From IMG/VR virus record IMGVR_UViG_3300021085_000067, positions 1 through 44,052 of that record: DNA of 44,052 nt. The stretch is one strand, 5' to 3'. The translations under genes and the position numbers were made by a program. This document shows, piece by piece, positions 23,895-30,760 of the stretch (the stretch's first letter is position 1; each line of letters opens with the position of its first letter). The notes under the pieces were generated by a model that worked only from the letters and a program-made list of their open reading frames with translations, did not search any database and was not told where the DNA came from. Origin of the DNA: a virus.

Positions 23895-24992
23895 ATGGCT
23901 CATGCAATAGAACAACTCCTAAGTTCAGAAGTACTATCAGAAGAAGTAAGAACTACTCTTTCTGAAGCATGGAATGCAAAACTAAGCGAAGCACGTGAGG
24001 AAATCACTGCTGAACTACGTGAAGAATTTTCTGGTCGTTATGAAACAGACAAAGAGCAAATGGTGTCAGCACTAGATGCAATGGTTTCAGAAACAATTAA
24101 ATCAGAACTTTCAGAATTTGCAGCTGACAAAAGAGCAGCTGTAGAATCACAAGTAGAATATAAGCGAAAAATTGCACAACATGCAGAACTTTTAGATAAG
24201 TTTGTAATGGAAACATTACAGCGTGAAATTACAGAGTTACGTGAAGACAGAAAAGCACAAGAAGGAAACTTCGAACAGCTTGAAGACTTTGTAATGGAAC
24301 AATTAACTACTGAACTTAATGAATTCCACCAAGACAAAAAAGACCTTGTAGAGCAAAAGGTAAAACTTGTCAGCGAAGGTAAAGAAATTATTGCCAACGC
24401 AAAAGCGGAGTTCATCGAAAAAGCTTCTACCAAACTTGCAGGTATTGTTGAATCAACATTATCTACAGAGCTTGGTACATTAAAAGAAGACATTAAACAA
24501 GCTAAAGAAAATATGTTTGGACGCAAACTGTTCGAAACATTTGCAGCTGAGTTTATGGGTTCTCACTTAGCAGAGGGAACACACATTTCGAAAATTTCCA
24601 AAGAGCTTGCAAACGTACAAGTTGCGTTAGCAGAATCACAGGAAGAAATTGCAAACAGAGAAGCAAAAATTGATGAAGCAAATAAAGAAGTTCGCCAAAT
24701 CAAAGAAAGCAGAGAGCGTGAGGCAGCAATGTCAGAAATGCTTGGAACTCTGTCCAAAGACAAGCGTGAATTAATGGGTAGCCTACTAGAAAGTGTTGCA
24801 ACAAAAAATCTAAAATCAGCATTTAACAAGTATCTACCAACTGTACTAAACGAAACAGTTAAAACAGAAACAGCGCAAAAATTAAACGAATCTCAGACGA
24901 CTGAGGTTACAGGTAACAAAACCCCAGAACTAGACACATCTAGTGAAGCGGAAATCATTAACCTAAAAAAACTAGCAGGTATCAAATCATAA
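23895..24992 (+). CDS. 22: Prohead scaffolding protein gp22
   Basis: A 365-residue, almost wholly helical, charged protein. LEDFVMEQLTTELNEFHQDKKDLVE at about 135-160, GRKLFETFAAEFMGSHLAEGT near 206-226 and a C-terminal SSEAEIINLKKLAG are standard gp22 features. It fills the prohead, shapes the shell, and is destroyed by gp21. T4 gp22 is about 269 residues, so this one is longer, with extra coiled coil at the N-terminal side. Strong AGGAGA ribosome site. Confidence 0.9.
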   Translation: MAHAIEQLLSSEVLSEEVRTTLSEAWNAKLSEAREEITAELREEFSGRYETDKEQMVSALDAMVSETIKSELSEFAADKRAAVESQVEYKRKIAQHAELLDKFVMETLQREITELREDRKAQEGNFEQLEDFVMEQLTTELNEFHQDKKDLVEQKVKLVSEGKEIIANAKAEFIEKASTKLAGIVESTLSTELGTLKEDIKQAKENMFGRKLFETFAAEFMGSHLAEGTHISKISKELANVQVALAESQEEIANREAKIDEANKEVRQIKESREREAAMSEMLGTLSKDKRELMGSLLESVATKNLKSAFNKYLPTVLNETVKTETAQKLNESQTTEVTGNKTPELDTSSEAEIINLKKLAGIKS

Positions 24993-25005
24993 GGAGTATA
25001 CCAAT

Positions 25006-26169
25006 ATGTCACAGAACCTATTTGAAAACTGGGGTGTAACCAAAGAAGCCCTAACAGATGGTCTAACAGGCAACAAAAAAGTTGTAATGGAATCAGTTTT
25101 AGAAAACACTAAAACATATCTTTCAGAATCAGCAGTTGCAGGTTCAACAATGGCGGGCAACATTGCATCGCTAAACAAAGTAATTCTACCAGTAATCCGC
25201 CGCGTAATGCCAACGGTTATTGCAAACGAATTAGTTGGCGTTCAGCCAATGACAGGTCCAGTAGGCCAAATTCACACACTAAGAGTACGCTACGGCCAAA
25301 CAGCCGCTGGTGTAACAGCAGGTGATGAAGCACTATCACCATTTGCAATTGCAAAAGGTTACTCAGGTAATGCAGCAAACGGCGGTCCAGACGCAACAGC
25401 AGCACTAGAAGCAGAAGCTGGTAGAAAACTATCTATCCAAGTTCTAAAACAAACTGTTGAAGCAAAAACACGTAAGCTATCAGCACGTTGGACATTCGAA
25501 GCAGCGCAAGACGCACAGTCAATGCACGGCTTAGATGTAGAAGCAGAAATTATGCAAGCACTTGCACAAGAAATTACTGCTGAAATCGACCAAGAAGTTC
25601 TAACTTCACTAAGATCACTAGCAGGCACAGCTACAGACACATACGACCAAGCAGCGGCAACAGGCCAAGCAACATTCGTAGGTGACCAACATGCGGCACT
25701 AGCAATCTTAATCAACAGAGCAGCAAACCTAATCGCGGCAAGAACACGCCGTGGCGCAGGTAACTATGTAGTTGTATCACCAACAGTACTAACAGTACTA
25801 CAGTCAGCAACAACATCAGCATTTGCACGTACAACAGAAGGTCCTTTTGAAGCACCAACAAATACAAAATTCGTAGGTACTTTAAACAACACAATGAGAG
25901 TGTTCGTAGACCAGTATGCAAACGACTCAACACCAGTACTAGTTGGCTATAAAGGCGACGGTGAAATTGATGCGGCAGCGTTCTATTGCCCATACATCCC
26001 ACTAATGTCATCAGGCACAGTACTAGATCCGGCAACATTCGAGCCAACAGTGTCATTCATGACACGTTACGGCTATGTAGAGCTAAACAACCAAGCATCA
26101 TCACTTGGTAATGCAGCAGACTACCTAGCGAAGATCGGTGTTAACGATTCTAACCTAACATTCCAGTAA
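25006..26169 (+). CDS. 23: Major capsid protein gp23
   Basis: A 387-residue major capsid protein. The conserved run VRRxxPxxIAxxxxGVQPM is present as RRVMPTVIANELVGVQPM (about 65-82), followed by GPVGQIHTLRVRYG. A likely gp21 cleavage site (hydrophobic-x-Glu) is YLSE, cutting after Glu41 and leaving 346 residues. T4 gp23 has 521 residues and is cut after residue 65, so both propeptide and shell protein are short here. The gene uses many C-ending codons compared with its neighbours, as expected for a very highly expressed gene. A terminator follows. Confidence 0.95.
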   Translation: MSQNLFENWGVTKEALTDGLTGNKKVVMESVLENTKTYLSESAVAGSTMAGNIASLNKVILPVIRRVMPTVIANELVGVQPMTGPVGQIHTLRVRYGQTAAGVTAGDEALSPFAIAKGYSGNAANGGPDATAALEAEAGRKLSIQVLKQTVEAKTRKLSARWTFEAAQDAQSMHGLDVEAEIMQALAQEITAEIDQEVLTSLRSLAGTATDTYDQAAATGQATFVGDQHAALAILINRAANLIAARTRRGAGNYVVVSPTVLTVLQSATTSAFARTTEGPFEAPTNTKFVGTLNNTMRVFVDQYANDSTPVLVGYKGDGEIDAAAFYCPYIPLMSSGTVLDPATFEPTVSFMTRYGYVELNNQASSLGNAADYLAKIGVNDSNLTFQ

Positions 26170-26195
26170 GTTTTACTGAATTTAAAAAACAAGAA

Positions 26196-26220
26196 AGCAG
26201 GGCTTTGGCCCTGCTTTTTT
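26196..26220 (+). terminator. Intrinsic terminator after gp23
   Basis: Perfect 8-bp stem AGCAGGGC/GCCCTGCT (26196-26203, 26208-26215), TTTG loop, then a T run. It insulates the capsid operon from the accessory genes. Confidence 0.9.
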
Positions 26221-26243
26221 ATTGACTGATTTTCTTTTTATGC

Positions 26244-26251
26244 TATAAATA
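26244..26251 (+). promoter_or_regulatory. T4-type late promoter (TATAAATA) before the permease gene
   Basis: Perfect TATAAATA. The predicted start at 26257 is the first base of the stem GTAAC/GTTAC (26257-26271, loop CTAAA). A second stem GCCAG/CTGGC follows at 26282-26298 before the AAAGGAGA ribosome site. Confidence 0.75.
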
Positions 26252-26315
26252 ATTTAGTAACCTAAAGTTACATTTGTGAGCGCCAGGGTAAAGCTGGCAA
26301 GCAAAGGAGATAATT

Positions 26316-27275
26316 ATGGAACTACTCACAGTATGGATGCTGGTGGGCTTTTTATTTGCAGCCTATGCAGTTATCGCTAATGATTCTGTTCAAACATTGG
26401 GAACATGGATCGCATCAAACAACGAAAAATTTCATTGGAGAACAATGTGGACAGCCGCTTCGGCTGTTTTATTATATACACTATGGTATGGGTGGTATAT
26501 GAACGGAGGCGATATTAGTTATGGTCGTCTAAACAAAATTCCCTTTCAGGAAATACAATGGTACCATGCAACAGCACCTGCATTGCTTTTACTTTTAACA
26601 AGAATAGGTGTACCAGTAAGTACAAGTTTTCTTGTACTAAGTGCATTTGCAAGCACGTTTGTATTAGAAAAAATGCTACTAAAATCAATGATGGGTTATG
26701 CAGTAGCCGCAGTAGCCGCTTATGCAATATGGATTGTAGTAAGTAAACTATTAGATGAAGCAAAGCCAGTTAAAGAAAAACACAAACGCTGGTGGCGCAT
26801 TGGACAATGGATAACAACAGGGTTGTTGTGGTTTACTTGGTTGTCACACGATATGGCAAATATTGCTGTATTTTTACCACGTCAAATTCCTTGGGATTTA
26901 ATGGTATTAGTAAGTTTAATATTTGTTGGCGGACTTTATTTTATGTTTCGCGAAGGTGGAGGCAAAATACAAAATATTGTCATTGAAAAACACAATACAA
27001 GATATGTAAGAAGTGCTACAATAATTGATTTAGTATATTGGTTAATACTTTGGTTCTTTAAAGAGCTAAACGACATTCCAATGTCAACAACATGGGTGTT
27101 TGTAGGTTTACTATGTGGTAGAGAACTAGCAATGGCAACAATGACAGGCAAGCACAAGTTTAAAACAGTGTTTCCACTTGTTACACGTGACTTCTTTAAA
27201 ATGATGATTGGACTAGCCGCATCAGTTGGCGTAGTATTAATGATTCATTACGTCATAATACCAAACGGATTGTAA
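26316..27275 (+). CDS. PiT-family (PHO4/SLC20-like) phosphate or oxyanion permease
   Basis: A 319-residue membrane protein with about eight to ten hydrophobic segments. It keeps the family's landmarks: the N-terminal repeat motif IANDSVQTLGTW (about 20-31; family GANDVANxxGT), GVPVSTSFLVLSA at 98-110 (family PVSTTH), and the second-repeat motif WLSHDMANIAVFLPR at 175-189 (family HGxNDVANAIGP). PiT proteins import phosphate with Na+ or H+; other tetrahedral oxyanions can compete. It is shorter than usual (400-500), mainly in the loops. It has its own late promoter and ribosome site right after the capsid terminator, so it is made with structural proteins. Transport of phosphate is the default reading; substrate is unproven. 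Confidence 0.75.
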   Translation: MELLTVWMLVGFLFAAYAVIANDSVQTLGTWIASNNEKFHWRTMWTAASAVLLYTLWYGWYMNGGDISYGRLNKIPFQEIQWYHATAPALLLLLTRIGVPVSTSFLVLSAFASTFVLEKMLLKSMMGYAVAAVAAYAIWIVVSKLLDEAKPVKEKHKRWWRIGQWITTGLLWFTWLSHDMANIAVFLPRQIPWDLMVLVSLIFVGGLYFMFREGGGKIQNIVIEKHNTRYVRSATIIDLVYWLILWFFKELNDIPMSTTWVFVGLLCGRELAMATMTGKHKFKTVFPLVTRDFFKMMIGLAASVGVVLMIHYVIIPNGL

Positions 27276-27278
27276 TAG

Positions 27279-27286
27279 GATAAATA
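27279..27286 (+). promoter_or_regulatory. Late-promoter-like GATAAATA before ferritin-like gene
   Basis: Seven of eight to TATAAATA, six bases after the permease stop. Predicted start about 27292, inside the first arm of a perfect 10-bp stem. Confidence 0.6.
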
Positions 27287-27289
27287 AAA

Positions 27290-27423
27290 CTGTAGCACAG
27301 AGTTGTGCTACAGCATCGAAGATGTATCGCACTGGTATAACAGAGCTGTTATATGACTGAGTGCGATTCATTTATTTACCTGATAAGTAATAAATGATTT
27401 TTTCAAGATTCACATAAGTGAAT
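27290..27423 (+). promoter_or_regulatory. Highly structured 5' leader with four stem-loops
   Basis: Consecutive elements are: CTGTAGCACA/TGTGCTACAG (27290-27313, 10 bp perfect); ATCGCACT/AGTGCGAT (27326-27367) around TATAACAG/CTGTTATA (27336-27353); CATTTATT/AATAAATG (27369-27396) followed by six Ts, which could act as an attenuator; and ATTCAC/GTGAAT (27408-27423). The ATG is at 27452. Such a dense series suggests a regulated or stabilised leader. Confidence 0.55.
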
Positions 27424-27451
27424 TATATTTAAGTCAAATGGAGAATTAATC

Positions 27452-28153
27452 ATGACAACATCAACACAATTTGTAGCACAACTACAAAAAGATAACGAAG
27501 CACTTTTCACAGCATCAAAAATGAATGTGAAAGCATATTTTGAGTCAAAAAACAACTCAATGGAAGAGCTAGTAGAGCACTTCACAGGTCGTATGGTAAA
27601 CGAAAGAATGAACATGGTAGAGATTTCTCGCCAAGTTGCTTCAATGCCAGCAGACGCGGACCCAATTGAACTACAAAACCTATCAAAGCAAGCGCACGAT
27701 GAGGCAGTTCACTTCCGTATGGTAAAAGAGTGCATCGAAAAAATCACAGGCGAAACACTAGACGTAGACGCAGCAATCGCAGCAGAGGCCGCAAAGCCAC
27801 AAGCTAAAGGTGCTGATCTACTAGAAGCGTACGAAGCATCAAATGATGAAGCAGCTCTAGCTGTATATCAAATCGTTGCTGAAGGACGTGCGGCAGCAGT
27901 ATGGGCACAAATGGCAGAATCAATTGAAGACGAATTCATTGCAAAGTCATATGCAAAAATTGCTAAAGACGAGGGTTTCCACTCAACTATTGGTGCAATG
28001 AAACTAGAAGCAATTGCAACAACACCAGAAGTACAAGCACACGTACTAGACATCGTTGACGGTATGAGAAAAGACCTATACAACGTTTCATGCTTAAACA
28101 CAGTTAAAGCAGAAGGTTCAGACGAGCTAGTAAACGAAGCTTACGGTTGGTAA
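27452..28153 (+). CDS. Ferritin-like di-iron protein
   Basis: A 233-residue helical protein. Two glutamate / ExxH sets are visible: Glu51 (NERMNMVE), then Glu84 and His87 in AHDEAVHF, 33 residues on; and Glu144 (IVAEGRAAAVW), then Glu174 and His177 in KDEGFHST, 30 residues on. This is the ligand pattern of ferritin-like di-iron four-helix bundles (bacterioferritin, rubrerythrin, di-iron oxygenases). A linker of about 20 residues, Ala/Glu rich, separates the halves. It lacks rubredoxin cysteines. The gene follows the permease and precedes the amidotransferase by 15 bases. Iron storage, peroxide handling and oxygenase activity are all possible. C-rich codon usage like gp23 suggests strong expression. 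Confidence 0.68.
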   Translation: MTTSTQFVAQLQKDNEALFTASKMNVKAYFESKNNSMEELVEHFTGRMVNERMNMVEISRQVASMPADADPIELQNLSKQAHDEAVHFRMVKECIEKITGETLDVDAAIAAEAAKPQAKGADLLEAYEASNDEAALAVYQIVAEGRAAAVWAQMAESIEDEFIAKSYAKIAKDEGFHSTIGAMKLEAIATTPEVQAHVLDIVDGMRKDLYNVSCLNTVKAEGSDELVNEAYGW

Positions 28154-28168
28154 GAGAACATATTGTAA

Positions 28169-28726
28169 ATGAATATTGGGTTAACGCAACGCATATTCCA
28201 TTACAATGATTTTGCGTATGATTGTTTAGAACATGGTTGGTACAACCTACTAAGCGATCATACGCTTTTTAATATAGCAAACAATCCAGAACAAGATTTT
28301 TCTAATATTATCAAAGATTTAGACATGGTAATCTTTACAGGTGGCGATGCAAGTAGCCCCAGGATAATAACAGAAATAAGACTACTTACTGAGTGTTATA
28401 AACAGAAAAAACCTGTACTAGGAGTTTGCCACGGAGCATTTTTAATTAATCAACTTGAAGAAGGTGTTAATATAGAATGTGAAAATCATTATAAAACGGA
28501 ACATGAAGTTACAATGGATAATAAATCTGTTGTAGTAAACAGCTATCATCAAAATAAAATTTTAAAATTAGCAGAGGGATTTTCGCCTACTGCTATTACA
28601 AAAGAAGGTGACATTGAAGCATTCAAACATAATATTAATAAAGTATGGGGTATAGTTTGGCATCCTGAGCGAATGGAAAATCCCGTTCTGCCAAACGATC
28701 TAGAAAGATTTATTAATAACATTTAA
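28169..28726 (+). CDS. Class I glutamine amidotransferase-like hydrolase
   Basis: A 185-residue protein of the class I GATase / peptidase C26 fold. MVIFTGGDASSP (about 53-64) is the oxyanion-strand turn, PVLGVCHGAFLIN holds the nucleophile Cys in the elbow (family GxCxGxQ), and IVWHPERMENP carries the His-Glu pair. N-terminal IGLTQRI is typical of gamma-glutamyl-GABA hydrolase (PuuD)-like members. No synthetase domain is fused, so it may act alone on a gamma-glutamyl compound or with a partner. It sits 15 bases after the ferritin-like gene in one transcript; no ribosome site stands out. Confidence 0.75.
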   Translation: MNIGLTQRIFHYNDFAYDCLEHGWYNLLSDHTLFNIANNPEQDFSNIIKDLDMVIFTGGDASSPRIITEIRLLTECYKQKKPVLGVCHGAFLINQLEEGVNIECENHYKTEHEVTMDNKSVVVNSYHQNKILKLAEGFSPTAITKEGDIEAFKHNINKVWGIVWHPERMENPVLPNDLERFINNI

Positions 28727-28747
28727 TTTAAATAATATTAAGATTTA

Positions 28748-28784
28748 GTTAAATAGTAGCATAGGACTTTTAAGTTCTATGCTA
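28748..28784 (+). promoter_or_regulatory. Late-promoter-like GTTAAATA with 5' stem-loop before haloperoxidase gene
   Basis: GTTAAATA at 28748-28755 (TTAAATA type). Predicted start about 28761 falls within an 11-bp stem TAGCATAGGAC/GTTCTATGCTA (28757-28784, one G-U). The ribosome site AAGGGAGAA follows at 28796-28804. Confidence 0.55.
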
Positions 28785-28808
28785 TTTCTTTTCATAAGGG
28801 AGAATAAA

Positions 28809-30377
28809 ATGAGTTCAATAGAAGAAAATAATCAAAAAAATGGCTTTAATCAAAAGCGTATAACTAACACACTTTCAAGAAGTAAAGAATTTGAAACTGG
28901 ACAAGTTAAAAATCCAGACATGGTTGCGAATAATACTCCAGCTATGTTTAGTAAAACTTTACAGCATGATGCAACCACATTGCTTCCTGATGCAACAGAA
29001 ACACAAAAATTAAAAACAGCAATGGAAAGCGGTTCTAAAGTTGATTTAGAACAAGTTAGCCTTTCCCCTAATGCAACACGTAAACTAGCTAATCCTCTTG
29101 GTGCTTTCATTGTAGAAAGTACAGGACAAGATGCTTACGGTATGACAATGAAAGCATCACCAGCACTTGATAGTGAAGAAGCTGCCGGCGAAATGGTAGA
29201 AGTTTGGGAAATGAATATACAGAGAGATACTTCATTTGATCATCTTAACTTTGGTGCCGCAGATACAGATGCTGATCGTGCAGTAACAAACTTAAATGCG
29301 TTTGGTTCTGAATACAAAGGACCTGTAAACGAAAGTAGTAGTACATTAACAAGAGCTGAATTATTCCGTGGCGTGGCGCCTGGTTGTCTTACTGGGCCAT
29401 ATATCTCACAGTTTTTAATTCATGACTTTCAATTAGGTGCTCATGAGATCGAACAAAAATATAATTACCATACTGGTGTATATGGAATTACAAAAAGTAA
29501 TTTTAAAGACATTGCAGACGGAACTGTTCCTGTAGCACAAGCCGCAAATGGTTCTGATCAGTATATATGGAATGGACGTTCACTTGGTACAATTGTACAC
29601 AGTGATTTTGTTTATCAACATTTTTATTATGCAGCATCAATGTTAGCACAAGGTGGCACAAGACACACAGCATTTAGTGATGTAGATCCATCTAATAGCG
29701 GTGCATTCTTAACACAAGGTGGGCCAGCATTTGTTGCTCCAGCGGTAGCGGCAGTTTCAGCAAATGCGTTATCAGCGGCATGGGTACAAAAGTGGAGACA
29801 ACAGTTAAGGCTACGACCAGAAACAATGGCTGCACGTGTAGTAACTGGCATTGCAGGAGATAGTCCTGTATATTATGATTCATCATTAACTACAAATGCA
29901 CAATCAACAATTAATGCAGTAAAAGCATTTAACGTAGCAAATGGTGGAGATAATGAACCTTTCTTACCATTATTGTATGCAGAAGGATCACCAACACACC
30001 CAGCTTATCCAGCAGGCCATGCTGTGATCGCAGGTGCATGTGCAACAATACTAAAACTAATGTATGCAGATACAAACTGGTCATCAATGGGTAATTATTC
30101 AAGTGTAATGCATTCTACAAACGGTACAGCTCGTGTAGCATATACTCGTAGTGACTCTGGAGACTTAACAGTTCATGGAGAACTAAACAAACTAGCGGCA
30201 AACATTGCTATTGGTCGTAATATTGCAGGTGTGCATTATCGTGTAGATGGTGATGAAGGAATGATGTTAGGACAAAAAGTAGCTATACAGTACTTCAAAG
30301 ATTATATAACACGTCAAATAGATGCTCGTGGTGATATTACAATTGTTGGATTTGATGGAGTTTCATTCACAGTATAA
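28809..30377 (+). CDS. Vanadium-dependent bromoperoxidase-like protein
   Basis: The start is set at ATG 28809 (ribosome site AAGGGAGAA); 522 residues. The active-site plan of algal/bacterial vanadium haloperoxidases is present: QKWRQQLRLRPE with Lys328 and Arg336; GSPTHPAYPAGHAVIAGAC with Gly403 and His404; GRNIAGVHYRVDGDEG with Arg470 and the vanadate-ligand His476 (R-x5-H). The usual Ser before Gly-His is Ala402 here. The upstream region SPALDSEEAAGEMVEVWEM also fits the family. Known enzymes use peroxide to oxidise halides to hypohalous acid; the same fold includes acid phosphatases, so phosphatase activity is an alternative. No signal peptide. It lies alone between a late promoter and the small-RNA unit. 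Confidence 0.82.
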   Translation: MSSIEENNQKNGFNQKRITNTLSRSKEFETGQVKNPDMVANNTPAMFSKTLQHDATTLLPDATETQKLKTAMESGSKVDLEQVSLSPNATRKLANPLGAFIVESTGQDAYGMTMKASPALDSEEAAGEMVEVWEMNIQRDTSFDHLNFGAADTDADRAVTNLNAFGSEYKGPVNESSSTLTRAELFRGVAPGCLTGPYISQFLIHDFQLGAHEIEQKYNYHTGVYGITKSNFKDIADGTVPVAQAANGSDQYIWNGRSLGTIVHSDFVYQHFYYAASMLAQGGTRHTAFSDVDPSNSGAFLTQGGPAFVAPAVAAVSANALSAAWVQKWRQQLRLRPETMAARVVTGIAGDSPVYYDSSLTTNAQSTINAVKAFNVANGGDNEPFLPLLYAEGSPTHPAYPAGHAVIAGACATILKLMYADTNWSSMGNYSSVMHSTNGTARVAYTRSDSGDLTVHGELNKLAANIAIGRNIAGVHYRVDGDEGMMLGQKVAIQYFKDYITRQIDARGDITIVGFDGVSFTV

Positions 30378-30416
30378 AAAAAATTAAAAAAAGGTGAATT
30401 AATTTGCCTTTTTCTC

Positions 30417-30445
30417 TTGACATTTGTGTCTAAAAGTACTATATT
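30417..30445 (+). promoter_or_regulatory. Host sigma70-type promoter of small RNA
   Basis: TTGACA at 30417-30422, a 17-base spacer and TATATT at 30440-30445. The expected start, about 30452, coincides with the first base of the closing helix of the RNA. Confidence 0.78.
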
Positions 30446-30451
30446 ATATAC

Positions 30452-30690
30452 ATAGGTTAGGAGATATCCTAAGTTAGATAGTGCAAGGAATGGCGGTCCG
30501 TAGAGGTCGTAACTTGGTTCATAGCTGTGGTGGCAATGCAAGAGCGTAGAGATACGAAGTTGTATTTTTAGACGTAACTGTTTAATATGAAGTTCCCTGA
30601 TTTGAGCGTGGCTCTACAAAGGGGTTGTTGGTATTCACAGAGTCCAACCTATCACTTTAATAACAGGCTCGCATTATGCGGGCCTTTTTT
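30452..30690 (+). ncRNA. Independently transcribed structured small RNA, about 239 nt
   Basis: The stretch has no plausible ORF but has its own consensus promoter and intrinsic terminator. ATAGGTT at the predicted 5' end (30452-30458) pairs perfectly with AACCTAT (30646-30652), closing the molecule just ahead of the terminator. Inside are TTAGGA/TCCTAA (30457-30472, which competes for two bases), CGTA/TACG with a GAGA tetraloop at about 30545-30556, and GAGC/GCTC at about 30603-30613. It is not a tRNA, tmRNA, 6S or RNase P RNA as far as I can see. The host-type promoter implies early expression, unlike the late genes on both sides. Function unknown: regulatory RNA, host-factor sponge or protein scaffold are all possible. 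Confidence 0.72.
30665..30690 (+). terminator. Intrinsic terminator of small RNA
   Basis: Stem GGCTCGCA/TGCGGGCC (30666-30673 with 30677-30684, one G-U), three-base loop, then six Ts. Confidence 0.88.
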
Positions 30691-30715
30691 ATTTATTATA
30701 TACAACGTAAATTTT

Positions 30716-30723
30716 GCTAAATA
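30716..30723 (+). promoter_or_regulatory. Late-promoter-like GCTAAATA before fibre genes
   Basis: CTAAATA type, as reported for cyanophage late promoters. Predicted start about 30729; no hairpin follows. It precedes the ATG at 30761. Confidence 0.5.
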
Positions 30724-30760
30724 CATATAGAAAAAAAAACTCTTGAAGGATTAGAAAAAA

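Noticed and set aside
28779-28808. Ten-codon upstream extension of the haloperoxidase-like gene
   Set aside because: The AAGGGAGAA ribosome site lies inside it and is spaced for ATG 28809; the extension also overlaps the leader stem-loop.
30452-30690. tRNA or tmRNA in the small-RNA region
   Set aside because: No cloverleaf, T-loop sequence or CCA-adjacent acceptor stem could be found, and no tag-like reading frame.
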